64,000 nucleotides of DNA from DASSUW01 sp963803335 (GCA_963803335.1 CAWDME010000013.1:62001-126000), one strand, 5' to 3'; positions 19,569 through 28,464 are shown, counted from the first letter of the stretch. Notes: a model not told the origin generated them from the sequence alone. Translations and numbers: made by a program.

Positions 19569-20041
19569 GCCGTCAGCAGCTTCGGCGAGACGCCCTCGCG
19601 GGCGCCGACATCGCGATCCGCGAGGCCGCGATTGCGGACCTGAGCCGGTTCCGCAACCCGGACGACATCGACCTCTTGCTCGACCTGTTCCGCGACGTCG
19701 ACGTGATTCAGGACCTCGCGCAAGAGTGCGTGGAGCAGGAGTTCGGCCGTGCCGTGGTTCCGAAGCTGATCGAGCGCCTGCCCGGCTGCGACGAGGATTG
19801 TCTCTGTCTGATCGAGGCGCTCGATCACGTCGGCGACGCGACGGCGCTCGAGCCGCTGGCCGCCAAGCTCGACGATGGCGATCAGACGACAGCGGAGTGG
19901 GCGGCCGACGCGATCGCGGCGATCGCGCAGCGCGAGCGGGAAGTCGAGCGGGCGATCGCGCTGCTCGAGAACCGCTCGCACCCCAACCGCTTCGTGCGCG
20001 AGCACTTCCGTCTCGTCCTGGCCGACCTCCGCGGCGACTAG
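19565..20041 (+). CDS. HEAT-repeat-like protein
   Basis: A 158-residue helical protein. Paired helices such as EAAIADLSRFRNPDDIDLLLD, ALDHVGDATALEPLAAKLDD and AADAIAAIAQREREVERAI are typical HEAT/PBS-lyase-like repeats, usually protein-binding. GTG 19565 overlaps the stop of the truncated oxidase gene by four bases, so this gene was probably translated with the intact oxidase and may now lack its normal promoter. The partner is unknown. Confidence 0.7.
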   Translation: MSRQQLRRDALAGADIAIREAAIADLSRFRNPDDIDLLLDLFRDVDVIQDLAQECVEQEFGRAVVPKLIERLPGCDEDCLCLIEALDHVGDATALEPLAAKLDDGDQTTAEWAADAIAAIAQREREVERAIALLENRSHPNRFVREHFRLVLADLRGD

Positions 20042-20221
20042 CGCGTCACGCGCCGCGCCAACGTCGTCGTCGAGTTCGACGAAGTGGGTGAGGGCGAACA
20101 CGATGTCTGCGCTCTCGGTCTCCTCGTATCTGAACTCGTTGCCTGCGCGGTCGACGGCCACGTACATGGCGGTCGACCGGCCCAGCGGCGGGCCGTCCGA
20201 GAGCGCGGCGCGGATGCCCAT
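20042..20221 (-). pseudogene. Possible remnant of a small gene
   Basis: From ATG 20221 the minus strand encodes protein-like acidic sequence (STAMYVAVDRAGNEFRYEE, then FALTHFVELDDD). No stop follows before the frame runs antisense through the HEAT gene to 19550. A 60-residue protein that lost its stop is one reading; a chance frame is the other. No family is recognised. Confidence 0.3.
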
Positions 20222-20229
20222 GCTCACCA

Positions 20230-20595
20230 CTAGACGCGTTGGTAGAGCGCGAGATACGTCGCGCCGGCGCGCTGGATCATCAGCGGGCTGGACCAGCGGG
20301 CGACCGTGACGTCGCGCGGGCCGGAGTAGACGCGCATGCCGAGGTAGCCGCGGTGGCCGGCGAATGTGCCCGGCTCGGTCGCCGCACGCGCGATGAGGAT
20401 CACGCCCCCCGGCTCGTCGACCTCGCCCTCCTCGTGCACGAGCGCGTACTCATCGCCGGGTCCGATGCTCACGTAGCGGACCTCGGCATCGTCGCGCACG
20501 GCACGCAGCAGCACGCCCTCACCGTCGGCCGCCCAGGCCGCGAGGAACGCTTCGTCGTCTTCCGGCGCGACGTCGTAGAGCTCGATCGCGGGCAT
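20230..20595 (-). CDS. ABM-like small protein
   Basis: The 121-residue product (start ATG 20595, MPAIELYDVAPEDDEAF) has the look of a ferredoxin-like dimeric alpha/beta-barrel, as in the antibiotic biosynthesis monooxygenase (ABM) family: FLAAWAADGEGVLLRAV, EVRYVSIGPGDEYALV and a late GYLGMRVYSGPRDV. No catalytic residue can be named. The frame is open upstream to 20643, but that part overlaps the divergent gene's ribosome site. The starts are 16 bases apart, so both promoters must overlap coding DNA. Confidence 0.55.
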   Translation of the reverse strand: MPAIELYDVAPEDDEAFLAAWAADGEGVLLRAVRDDAEVRYVSIGPGDEYALVHEEGEVDEPGGVILIARAATEPGTFAGHRGYLGMRVYSGPRDVTVARWSSPLMIQRAGATYLALYQRV

Positions 20596-20611
20596 TCCGG
20601 GAGGATTCTCG

Positions 20612-21607
20612 GTGATGGACGTCGAGCGCCTGCGAGCCTTCACTTACGAGCGCCAGCGGCTGGGCCGGGCGGCGCCGGGCGGAGCGGCCGCGCTGAAGGA
20701 CGTGATCGGCGTCTACAGCGCTCATCCCACCGCGCCGCTGAGCCTCCACGCGCGCGCGGCGAAGTTCGACGGCGCGGCCTTCCGGCGGCTCGATGCGGTG
20801 CGGCTGCCGGCGATGCGGCAGTCGATCCATCTCCTGCCGCGAAAGACCGCCCACCTCGCGTTCCGGGCCACGCCTGCGCCGGCGAGCGACCGTGCCAAGC
20901 GCATGCGGCACTTCAAGGTCTCCGACGCGCGCTACGAGAAGCTGCGCAAGACGCTGCTGAAGGCGGCACACGAGCCGCTCACCCAGGACGAGCTGCGCGA
21001 AGCGGCGGGCGCGGACGCGGACGCGAAGGAGATCAAGGGCGTGTCGGCGCAGATGACGCGCGACGGCGAGCTCGTGCGCGTGGCGGCCGGGAAGGGGCTG
21101 CGCTCAAACGAGCTGCGCTACCAGGCGGCGGATATCGACGGCGCCGACGCCGACGACGCGCTCGCCTGGCTCGCGGGCGAGTACCTGCGGGCATTCGGGC
21201 CGGCGCGCGTGAAGGACTTCACGTGGTGGGCGGGCGTGACGGCCACGCGCGCCAAGGCGGCGCTTGCCGAGCACGACACCGAGCAGCTCGACGGCTACCT
21301 GATCCTGGCCAGGGACCGCGCGAAGTTCGAGAAGGCGAAAGCCCCGAACGGCGTGGACCTGCTCCCCAAGTGGGACTGCTACCAGATGGGCTACGCGCCC
21401 GACGGGCGCGACCGCTTCGCGCACCCCGACGTGGTGAAGCGCTGCTACGACTTCCGCGGCGACGGCCGGCCGGTCATCCTCGTCGACGGCGAGGCCGCAG
21501 GCACGTGGGAGAAGGGCGAGGTCGAGCTGTTCGACACGGCGACCAAGGCGGTCCGCGCCGCGATCGACACGCGCCTCGCCGAGGTCAACGCGTTCCTAGA
21601 GACTTAG
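20612..21607 (+). CDS. Winged-helix DNA-binding protein, YcaQ/AlkZ-like family
   Basis: This 331-residue protein fits the HTH_42 (YcaQ/AlkZ) family of winged-helix proteins, some of which are DNA glycosylases that unhook interstrand crosslinks. Recognisable parts are AFTYERQRLGR, MRQSIHLLPRKTAHLAF, the wing region LTQDELREAAG, WLAGEYLRAFGPARVKDFTWW and a final DFRGDGRPVILVDG. The catalytic Q-x-Q/D motif of proven glycosylases is not clear, so enzymatic activity is uncertain. GGGAGG lies 7 bases before GTG 20612; ATG 20615 is an equal alternative. Confidence 0.75.
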   Translation: MMDVERLRAFTYERQRLGRAAPGGAAALKDVIGVYSAHPTAPLSLHARAAKFDGAAFRRLDAVRLPAMRQSIHLLPRKTAHLAFRATPAPASDRAKRMRHFKVSDARYEKLRKTLLKAAHEPLTQDELREAAGADADAKEIKGVSAQMTRDGELVRVAAGKGLRSNELRYQAADIDGADADDALAWLAGEYLRAFGPARVKDFTWWAGVTATRAKAALAEHDTEQLDGYLILARDRAKFEKAKAPNGVDLLPKWDCYQMGYAPDGRDRFAHPDVVKRCYDFRGDGRPVILVDGEAAGTWEKGEVELFDTATKAVRAAIDTRLAEVNAFLET

Positions 21608-21661
21608 ATGACCGATTCCGCGACCCACGCACCCGCCTGGGCGCGTCGGCCACGACATCGA

Positions 21662-22840
21662 TCATCTAGCCCAGCGCTCGATCTCGTCCACCGCCCGCCC
21701 GCCCGCGGCGTGGGCCGCGATCCAGTCGGCCACCCGCTGCACGCGCGGGCGCAGATCGGGCCGGTCGAGCGCGCGGCGCACGGCGAGCCTGACTCCGCGC
21801 GGCGTGCAAAGCCGCCGCGGCAGCCGTACGCCCAGGCCCGCCCAGTCGACGCGCGCCGCGTTCTCGCCCATGTCGCCGCCGGCCGGCGACAGCACGACCG
21901 GGCAGCCGCAGCTCAGCGCCCGCATCAGCGTCCCGTGCCCGCCGTGGGCGACCACGAGGTCGCACGCGGGCATCGTCTGCGAATACGACAGCCACGGCAC
22001 GAGCACCGCATTCGCGGGCACGGCGACTGGTGGCGAGGGCTCGCGGCCGTTGAAGGTCGCGATCACCCGCACGTCTTCGCCGGCCAGCCCGGCCAGCGCC
22101 GCGCGCAGCAGCTGGTGCGCCGGGTCCTGCGCGGTCGACGGCGCCACCAGCACGACCGGCCCTGCGCCGGGCGGAGGCGCGACGCGCGCGCCCGGCGGCT
22201 CCCATAGCAGCGGCCCGACGATACGCAGCCAGGCGGGCCAGGCGCGCGGATACTCGAGCTGGGGGAGTGTCGCCACCAGCGCCAGCGACCGCGAGATCCC
22301 GGTGTGCCGCCACGGCAGCGGCGGCAGGCCGAGCCGTGCCCGGCACTCGTTGTACTCCCGTCGCCCCTGCTCGAGCCCGCGTGCGATCAGCGGGTCGGTC
22401 TGCCGCCACAGAATCCGCCCAACCGCGGTGCGCGGCAGTCGCGCCCCGATCGCGTACGGCGGGAAGCCCGGCGCCAGGTCGGGATAGACGTGCGGCACCA
22501 GGGTCGCCACTGGGACGCCCTCCAGCTCGGCGGCCAGCGCCGGCGCCGGCGTGAGGATGTCGGACACCGCGACGTCGGGCGCGAAGTCGCGCACCACCCC
22601 GCGCGTGACCTCCGCCGCCCGCACCGCCGCCGCGTATGGCTTGAGCGGCTGCTCGCGCGTGGGGAACACCTGGTACTCCGGCGCGGGCGCGAAGCGCATC
22701 CCGGCCGCCATCGCCGGCTCCTCCCAGCGCCGCCAGGTCTCCAACGCCACCTCGTGCCCGCGCGCCACCAGCGCCTCGCCGAGCGCGAGCATCGGGAACG
22801 CGTGCCCGGGATCGCCGAAGGCGCCGAGGAGGACCTTCAA
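21662..22840 (-). CDS. UDP-glycosyltransferase, MGT/GT1 type
   Basis: A GT-B fold glycosyltransferase of 392 residues. The N-terminus MKVLLGAFGDPGHAFPMLAL and the donor-binding segment VVAHGGHGTLMRALSCGCPV, followed by GGDMGENAARV, are the hallmarks of macrolide/flavonoid-type GT1 enzymes. It likely glycosylates a small hydrophobic acceptor. The TTG start (22838-22840) overlaps the TGA of the upstream F420 oxidoreductase gene, so the two are translationally coupled and may act in one pathway; the acceptor is unknown. Confidence 0.88.
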   Translation of the reverse strand: MKVLLGAFGDPGHAFPMLALGEALVARGHEVALETWRRWEEPAMAAGMRFAPAPEYQVFPTREQPLKPYAAAVRAAEVTRGVVRDFAPDVAVSDILTPAPALAAELEGVPVATLVPHVYPDLAPGFPPYAIGARLPRTAVGRILWRQTDPLIARGLEQGRREYNECRARLGLPPLPWRHTGISRSLALVATLPQLEYPRAWPAWLRIVGPLLWEPPGARVAPPPGAGPVVLVAPSTAQDPAHQLLRAALAGLAGEDVRVIATFNGREPSPPVAVPANAVLVPWLSYSQTMPACDLVVAHGGHGTLMRALSCGCPVVLSPAGGDMGENAARVDWAGLGVRLPRRLCTPRGVRLAVRRALDRPDLRPRVQRVADWIAAHAAGGRAVDEIERWAR

Positions 22841-23877
22841 GAATTCAGCTCGGCCAGGAGCCGCAGCTGTTCGAGCCGGTCGTCGCGCGTCCACGCCATC
22901 GGGGCGACCATCAGCGTGCCGACGCCGGCATCGCGGAACACGGCCAGCCGCTCGCGCACCACATCCGGCGGCCCGCACAGCGACACCGTGTCGATCAGCT
23001 CTGCCGGCAGCGCCGCGGCGGCTTCGTCCTTCTTGCCCTCGAGGTACAGGTCCTGGACCGTCTTGGCGGCCTCCTCGAACCCGTAGCGCTGCACGAGCGC
23101 GTTGTAGAAGTTCTTGTCGCGCGAGCCCATGCCGCCGACGTACAGGGCGATGTAGTGGCGCATCGTGTCGCGTGCCGCGTCGACGTCGTCGGTGACCATC
23201 ACGTTGACCATCGGGGCGATCTCGAAGTCGTCGAACCCCTTGGACCCACCGGCGCGCGCGAACCCCTCCTCGAGCAGCGGCCGGAACTCGGCGACGTGCT
23301 CGGGGGAAAACAGCGTCGGGATCCAGCCGTCGGCGATCTCGGCCGCCAGCGCGGTGTTCTTCGGCCCGATCGCGGCGAGGTAGATCGGGATCTGCTCCTG
23401 CACCGGCGCGATCGTCAGCTTCAGCGCCTTGCCGGGCCCGTCGGGCAGCGGCAGCGTCAGCGTCACGCCGGCGTACTCCACCCGCTCGCGCCGCAGCGCC
23501 ATCCGCACCACGTCGACGTACTCGCGCGTGCGCTGGAGCTGGCGGCCGAAGCGCTGGCCGTGCCAGCCCTCCGCCACCTGCGGCCCGCTCGAGCCGATGC
23601 CGAGGATCATTCGCCCGCCCGAGAGCTGGTCGAGCGTCGCCGCCGTCATCGCCGTCATCGCCGCCGAGCGCCCGGGCATCTGGAAGATCCCCGAGCCGAG
23701 CCGGATCCGCGACGTCGCCTGCGCGAGCCAGCCGAGGATCGTCGCCGCGTCGGACCCGTAGGCCTCTGCCGCCCACACCGAGTCGTAGCCGAGCCGTTCC
23801 GCCTCCAGGACGATCGCGAGCTGGTCCTCCGACGAGAGGCCCAGGCCCCAATAGCCGATCGCGACGCCGAGCTTCAT
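22837..23877 (-). CDS. LLM-class F420-dependent oxidoreductase
   Basis: A 346-residue TIM-barrel enzyme of the luciferase-like monooxygenase superfamily. MKLGVAIGYWGLG, AERLGYDSVWAAEAYGSDA, GSGIFQMPGRSAAMTAM and GRMILGIGSSGPQVAEGWHG match actinobacterial members that use coenzyme F420 for hydride transfer. The substrate is unknown. It is the third gene of the minus-strand operon at 25029-21662, 16 bases after the response regulator, and its stop overlaps the glycosyltransferase start. Confidence 0.92.
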   Translation of the reverse strand: MKLGVAIGYWGLGLSSEDQLAIVLEAERLGYDSVWAAEAYGSDAATILGWLAQATSRIRLGSGIFQMPGRSAAMTAMTAATLDQLSGGRMILGIGSSGPQVAEGWHGQRFGRQLQRTREYVDVVRMALRRERVEYAGVTLTLPLPDGPGKALKLTIAPVQEQIPIYLAAIGPKNTALAAEIADGWIPTLFSPEHVAEFRPLLEEGFARAGGSKGFDDFEIAPMVNVMVTDDVDAARDTMRHYIALYVGGMGSRDKNFYNALVQRYGFEEAAKTVQDLYLEGKKDEAAAALPAELIDTVSLCGPPDVVRERLAVFRDAGVGTLMVAPMAWTRDDRLEQLRLLAELNS

Positions 23878-23893
23878 GCGGCGCCGGAAGCTA

Positions 23894-24268
23894 TCAACCG
23901 GGTGAGCCGATCCGATCCACCAGCCGCAGCAGGTGGAGGGGCGAGAACGGCTTGGTGAGGAAGAGGTCGGCGCCGGCGGCGAGCGCCCCGCGCTCGGCCT
24001 GCGGCCCCGAATCGCCGGTGAGCATCACGATCGTCGCGCTCGCCGTCGCGGGATCCGAGCGCAGCCGGCGGCACGCCTCGATCCCGTTCACGCGCGGCAT
24101 GTCGACGTCGAGGAACACGATCTCCGGGCGCGCCTCGACCGCCCGCTCGACCGCCTCGGCGCCGTTCGACGCCTCGGTCAGGCGGTAGCCCGACACGTCC
24201 TCCAGCGTGGTCGCGATCAGCTTGCGGATCATCGGATCGTCGTCGACGATCAGGATGGTCCGCGTCAC
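23894..24268 (-). CDS. Single-domain response regulator
   Basis: A CheY-like receiver of 124 residues with no output domain. Acidic pocket residues lie in LIVDDDPMIRK, the phosphoacceptor Asp is D54 in VFLDVDMPRVNG, the Thr is in IVMLTGDS, and the conserved Lys is in LTKPFSPL. Its ATG overlaps the stop of the HD-GYP gene (24265-24268). That makes the HD-GYP protein its likely partner or output; no histidine kinase is encoded in the window. Confidence 0.93.
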   Translation of the reverse strand: MTRTILIVDDDPMIRKLIATTLEDVSGYRLTEASNGAEAVERAVEARPEIVFLDVDMPRVNGIEACRRLRSDPATASATIVMLTGDSGPQAERGALAAGADLFLTKPFSPLHLLRLVDRIGSPG

Positions 24269-25029
24269 GCGTTCCCTTCCCGCAGAGAGGCGAAGGTCTC
24301 GTCGGAGATCGTGTCGAAGGCGGCGATCACATCGGGGTCGAACTGGCTGCCGGCATGCTCGCGGATCTCATCGCGCGCGCGTGCGAAGCGGGTGCCGCGG
24401 CGATAGGGGCGGTCGGTGGTGAGCGCGTCGAGCGCGTCGGCGACCGCGAACACGCGGGCGGCGAGCGGGATGTCGTCGCCCGCGAGCTGATCGGGATAGC
24501 CGGTGCCGTCCCAGCGCTCGTGGTGGTGGCGGACGACGAGCTTGCCCTCGCCGAGGAAGTCGACGTCGCGCAGGATCTCCGAGCCGATCACCGGGTGCTG
24601 GGCGATCAGGGCGAACTCGTCCTCGCTCAGGGCGCCGGGCTTGAAGAGGATCGCGTCCGGCACGCCGACCTTGCCGACGTCGTGCAGCAGGAACCCGAAC
24701 TCGATCTGCGGGAGGCGGTCAGTGTCGAGACCGGCGGCGTGGGCGAGGACGATCCCGTAGGCGGTGACGCGCTCGGCGTGCTTGCCGGTGTAGGCGTCGC
24801 GCGCCTCGACCGCGTTCGACAGCGCGCGCACCGTCGCCTTGTAGTTCTCGCGCAGCTCTTGGGCGCGTGAACGCTCCTGCTTGAACACCTCGCGCAGGTC
24901 GGCCGCGTAGCGCTCGAGCTGGTGTTGGCGCGCCGACGCCTGCTGCTCGGTGCGCTGCAAGCGCGCACGCAGCGTCGAAACGGTGTCTCCGTTCCCGGAA
25001 GCGGTCACCTCGGATGTACGTCCTGCCAA
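24265..25029 (-). CDS. HD-GYP domain protein, likely c-di-GMP phosphodiesterase
   Basis: The 254-residue protein has an N-terminal coiled coil (about residues 18-65) and an HD-GYP domain: DAYTGKHAERV, LLHDVGKVGVPD (the HD pair), IAQHPVIGSEIL, HHHERWDGTGYP (the GYP segment) and VADALDALTTDRPYR. All metal and catalytic residues are present, so hydrolysis of cyclic-di-GMP is expected. TTG 25029 is the longest start; a GTG at about 25008 is possible, since a TTGACA lies at 25034-25039 on this strand. It is the first gene of a four-gene operon. Confidence 0.88.
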   Translation of the reverse strand: MAGRTSEVTASGNGDTVSTLRARLQRTEQQASARQHQLERYAADLREVFKQERSRAQELRENYKATVRALSNAVEARDAYTGKHAERVTAYGIVLAHAAGLDTDRLPQIEFGFLLHDVGKVGVPDAILFKPGALSEDEFALIAQHPVIGSEILRDVDFLGEGKLVVRHHHERWDGTGYPDQLAGDDIPLAARVFAVADALDALTTDRPYRRGTRFARARDEIREHAGSQFDPDVIAAFDTISDETFASLREGNA

Positions 25030-25088
25030 CGCATGTCAAGCCTACTGGCAGCAGAAACGCCGGTAAAACCGCTTCCTTGCGCCAATCC

Positions 25089-25811
25089 CTACAAGCTCGC
25101 GCCCGGCCGTTGAAAAACGATCTCCGGCACGAGGCAGTATGGCGATGTTCGCAGGAGGAACCGGACCGCCTCCGCGATCTCCTGCGTGGAGATCATCTCG
25201 TCGGCCTTGACCTGCTCCTTGATGAACTCGGTCATCGGCGTGTCGACGAAGCCGGGACATAGCGCCACGCTCTTGATCCCGTCGTTCGCGAGCTCTTGGT
25301 TCATCGACTGCGTCCAGCCGATCACCGCCGCCTTGGTCGCCGCGTAGACGGACAGCCAGCCCGCGCCCTCCTTGCCGGCGATCGAGGACAGGTTGACCAC
25401 CAGCGCGTTGCGGTGCTCGGCGCCGGCCGCCTTCAGCAGCTCGGCGCATTCGCGGTAGAAGAGCACGATCGCGCGCAGGTTCAGGTCGAGCTGCATGTCC
25501 ACGCGCTTGGTCTGCACGTCGGCGAGCGGCGCGCCGATGCCGACCCCGGCGCTGTTGACGAGCACGTCGAGGCGGCCGAAGCGCTCGCGGTGGGCGGCGA
25601 CGACGCGCTGCACCTCCTCCTCGGAGGTGAGATTGGCGGCCACCTCCTCGACCTCGTAGCCCTTGCCGCGCAGCTGCTCGGCGGCGGCCGCGAGCTTGTC
25701 CGGGCGGCGGGCCGCGACGGTCAGCCCATGCCCCTCCTGGCCCAGCAGGTCGGCGATCGCGAGGCCAATCCCGCTCGAGGCTCCGGTCACGAGGGCGGCA
25801 CGGTCAGGCAT
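25089..25811 (-). CDS. Short-chain dehydrogenase/reductase
   Basis: A classical SDR of 240 residues. It shows the nucleotide-binding TGASSGIG (residues 9-16), the NSAG motif in VLVNSAGVGIGAP, the catalytic Ser in VVNLSSIAGKEG, and Tyr and Lys in SVYAATKAAV, followed by CPGFVDTPM. It oxidises or reduces an alcohol/carbonyl with NAD(P); the substrate is unknown. It diverges from the exported peptidase gene at 25855. Confidence 0.93.
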   Translation of the reverse strand: MPDRAALVTGASSGIGLAIADLLGQEGHGLTVAARRPDKLAAAAEQLRGKGYEVEEVAANLTSEEEVQRVVAAHRERFGRLDVLVNSAGVGIGAPLADVQTKRVDMQLDLNLRAIVLFYRECAELLKAAGAEHRNALVVNLSSIAGKEGAGWLSVYAATKAAVIGWTQSMNQELANDGIKSVALCPGFVDTPMTEFIKEQVKADEMISTQEIAEAVRFLLRTSPYCLVPEIVFQRPGASL

Positions 25812-25854
25812 CGGCTGGCGTCCTTTCGGTCATGGACCCGCTATCCAATCAGGG

Positions 25855-27012
25855 ATGCGGACTCCGTTCGCCGTCATCGCCGTGCTGTTCGTGGTGCTGC
25901 TCGGCATCTCGATCGTCACCGGCAACGAGGACGAAGCGCCCGCGCACTCGGCCCCACCCGCCCACGCGTCCGTGGCTGTGGTGGCGCGTCGCGTGGAGGC
26001 GCTGCGCGACCTGCGGTTCACCGCGCTGCCCAAGCCGGTGCCCGTGAGCGCCGCGACCGCCCGCCGCGAGGGGCTCGCGGAGCTCGACACGGACCACCCG
26101 GCCGCGCAGCGCCGCGCCGACGAGACGATCTACAAGCTGCTCGGGCTGATCGCCCCGTCCGATGACCTGCGGACGCTCACCGGCACCCTCTTCGAGCAGG
26201 GCGTGCTCGGCTACTACGACCCGCGCGACGGCCGGCTGCGCGTCGTGACCGGCGCGGGGACCAGCACGCGCGTGCTGTGGGAGATGACACTCGCGCACGA
26301 GCTGACGCACGCGCTGGAGGACCAGCGGTTCTCGCTCCCGGACTCCAGCGCCGGCAACGACGACCGCTCTTTGGCACGAACGGCGCTGATCGAGGGTACG
26401 GCTACCTGGATGATGTACGCCTACGTCCAGCGCCACTTCAGCAGCGAGGAGACGCTGGGGAGCCTGCTCGGCGCGGCGTTCCAGGACACGGGCGACCTCC
26501 CGCCGTTCCTCGAGGCGCAGGTGACGTTCCCGTACATCGGCGGCGAGGGGTTCGTGGAGGACCTGCGCGACCGCGCCGGCGGGCGCTGGGACCTCGTCAA
26601 CACCGCGTACCGGCTGCGCATGCCGGTCTCGACCGAGCAGATCCTGCACCCGGACGCCTACTTCGCGGCCGACGCGCCCGAGCCGGTGCGGATCCGCGAC
26701 GTGCTCGGCTGGAAGCGCGCCGCCGCCGGCACGTGGGGGGAGCTGCAGACGCGCGAGCTCGTGCACTCGCCGCAGGCCGCGGCCGGCTGGGGCGGTGACC
26801 GCTACGAGCTGTGGCAGGAGGGCGGCAAGAGCGCGCTCGTCATGCGCTGGCGCTGGGACACGCCGGACGACGAGTCCGAGTTCGCTGCCGCGCTCCGCGA
26901 ATGGGCCGCGGCGCTGAAGCGGCCGCACGCGGTGGTCGACCGCGGCGGTGCGGTCACCCTGATCGTCACCGACGACGACCGGATCCTGCGACGGGTGGCG
27001 GCCGGCGCATGA
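25855..27012 (+). CDS. Exported HExxH peptidase-like protein
   Basis: The 385-residue product has an N-terminal membrane segment (FAVIAVLFVVLLGISIV) and a large extracytoplasmic part. The zinc motif is in MTLAHELTHALEDQ (HELTH at residues 148-152), with a downstream TALIEGTATWMM that supplies a Glu, as in gluzincins. GVLGYYDPRDGRL and WDLVNTAYRLRMPVSTEQIL are also typical of this uncharacterised family. ATG 25855 is chosen because it starts the hydrophobic segment. Its TGA overlaps the ATG of the MFS gene, suggesting co-translation. Confidence 0.82.
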   Translation: MRTPFAVIAVLFVVLLGISIVTGNEDEAPAHSAPPAHASVAVVARRVEALRDLRFTALPKPVPVSAATARREGLAELDTDHPAAQRRADETIYKLLGLIAPSDDLRTLTGTLFEQGVLGYYDPRDGRLRVVTGAGTSTRVLWEMTLAHELTHALEDQRFSLPDSSAGNDDRSLARTALIEGTATWMMYAYVQRHFSSEETLGSLLGAAFQDTGDLPPFLEAQVTFPYIGGEGFVEDLRDRAGGRWDLVNTAYRLRMPVSTEQILHPDAYFAADAPEPVRIRDVLGWKRAAAGTWGELQTRELVHSPQAAAGWGGDRYELWQEGGKSALVMRWRWDTPDDESEFAAALREWAAALKRPHAVVDRGGAVTLIVTDDDRILRRVAAGA

Positions 27013-28262
27013 CGGGCGGCCTCGATCGCCGCGCGCTCGGGATGCTGGGCGCCGGCCATCTGTGCATCGACCTGTGCCAGGGCGCGGTGCCCGCGCTGCT
27101 GCCGTTCCTCGCCAGCCGCCGCGGCTACTCATACGCGGCGCTGGGTGCGCTCGTGCTGTTCTCGACGATCGGCTCGTCGATCATCCAGCCGGCGTTCGGA
27201 ATGCTGTCGGACCGGGTCGCGCGGCCATGGCTGATGCCGGGCGGCCTGGCACTGGCCGCCGTCGGCATCGGGCTCGCCGGGCCCGCGCCGTCGTACGGGC
27301 TCACGGCCGCGGCGGTCGTCGTCTCCGGCCTCGGCGTCGCGGCGTTCCACCCCGAGGGCGCGAAGTTCGCCGGCCTGGCTTCACGCGAGCGGCGGGGGAG
27401 GGGCATGAGCCTGTTCACCGTCGGCGGCAACGCCGGCTTCGCGATCGGCCCGCTGCTCACGACGCCGCTCGTGCTCGTGTTCGGGCTCAGCGGCACGCTG
27501 GCGCTCGCCCTACTGCCGCTGACCGCGTCGATCGTGCTCGCCCGCGAGCTGCCGCGGCTGCGACGCCTGGAGGAGACCCGGCCCCCACGGGCCTCGACCG
27601 CGGGCAAGGACCGCTGGGGCGCGTTCTCGCGCCTGTCCGGCCTGATCGCCGTGCGCTCGGGCGTGCACTTCGGCCTGCAGGCGTTCGTGCCCGCGTACTT
27701 CGTCGCCGAGCTCGCGACCTCGGAGGCGACCGGCAACGCGGCGCTCACGCTGTTCCTGGCGGCGGGCGCCGTCGGCACGCTGGTCGGCGGCGGGCTGGTG
27801 GACCGCTGGGGCGCGCGGACCGTGCTCGTCGCCACGATGGTCGCGATCCTGCCGCCGCTGATCCTGCTGCCGCTGGTCGGGGAGGTGGTGGCCATCGCGC
27901 TCGTCGGCGTGATCGGCTTCTTCACGATCGCGAGCTTCTCGGTCACCGTCGTGCTCGGCCAGGCGTACCTGCCGAGCCACGTCGGCCTGGCGTCCGGCGT
28001 CACGCTCGGCCTGGCGATCGGGCTCGGCGGCGTGTCGGCCGCCGCGCTGGGGGCCGTGGGCGACGCATGGGGCCTGAATGCGGTGCTTTGGACGATGGCG
28101 GTGCTTCCGATCCCCGCCATCCTGCTGGCCGTGAGCTTGCCGCCGATTCCGGGCAACATTGGGGTAGATGAACGAACGCCGCCGGTCGCCCCGGGTGTCC
28201 GTTTCGATGGAATGCACGCTGCAACGCCGCAGCGGGTCGCCGATCGCAGCCCGCACCGTTGA
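27009..28262 (+). CDS. MFS transporter, Fsr-like
   Basis: A 417-residue major facilitator with 11-12 predicted membrane segments. GHLCIDLCQGAVPALLPFL, FGMLSDRVARPWLMPGG, AAFHPEGAKFAG and TVGGNAGFAIGPLL resemble fosmidomycin-resistance (Fsr) type exporters. ATG 27009 overlaps the upstream peptidase stop (ATGA). The last 30 residues (after SLPPIPGNIGVDE) are hydrophilic and read through 95 bases of the PilZ gene in another frame, probably an extension caused by loss of an earlier stop. The substrate is unknown. Confidence 0.87.
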   Translation: MTGGLDRRALGMLGAGHLCIDLCQGAVPALLPFLASRRGYSYAALGALVLFSTIGSSIIQPAFGMLSDRVARPWLMPGGLALAAVGIGLAGPAPSYGLTAAAVVVSGLGVAAFHPEGAKFAGLASRERRGRGMSLFTVGGNAGFAIGPLLTTPLVLVFGLSGTLALALLPLTASIVLARELPRLRRLEETRPPRASTAGKDRWGAFSRLSGLIAVRSGVHFGLQAFVPAYFVAELATSEATGNAALTLFLAAGAVGTLVGGGLVDRWGARTVLVATMVAILPPLILLPLVGEVVAIALVGVIGFFTIASFSVTVVLGQAYLPSHVGLASGVTLGLAIGLGGVSAAALGAVGDAWGLNAVLWTMAVLPIPAILLAVSLPPIPGNIGVDERTPPVAPGVRFDGMHAATPQRVADRSPHR

Positions 28263-28464
28263 CCTCGGTCCCGGCGGGATGTGCGTCGCCACGAAGCGGC
28301 CGCTGGCGGCCGACGAGGTCCTGAGCTTCGAGCTCTCGCCGCAGATCAACGGCCGCGCGCGGGTCCTTCGCCAGGAGGGCTACGACACCTACGCCGTCCG
28401 GTTCGAGACGCTGGCTCAGCCCGCTCGCGAGGAGCTCGAGGGGCTCGTCGCGTTCAGCAGGTAG
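28168..28464 (+). CDS. PilZ domain protein
   Basis: A single PilZ domain of 98 residues, a likely cyclic-di-GMP receptor. The N-terminal arginine cluster RRRSPRVSV corresponds to RxxxR, and ARTVDLGPGGMCVAT corresponds to (D/N)xSxxG with Gly in place of Ser, so ligand affinity may be changed. The gene starts inside the MFS gene (overlap 28168-28262) and its 3' end overlaps the convergent XRE regulator by 49 bases. Confidence 0.82.
   Translation: MNERRRSPRVSVSMECTLQRRSGSPIAARTVDLGPGGMCVATKRPLAADEVLSFELSPQINGRARVLRQEGYDTYAVRFETLAQPAREELEGLVAFSR

Noticed and set aside
22304..23086. Plus-strand frames across the glycosyltransferase and LLM genes
   Set aside because: Composition-driven shadow frames; both minus-strand genes have clear families.
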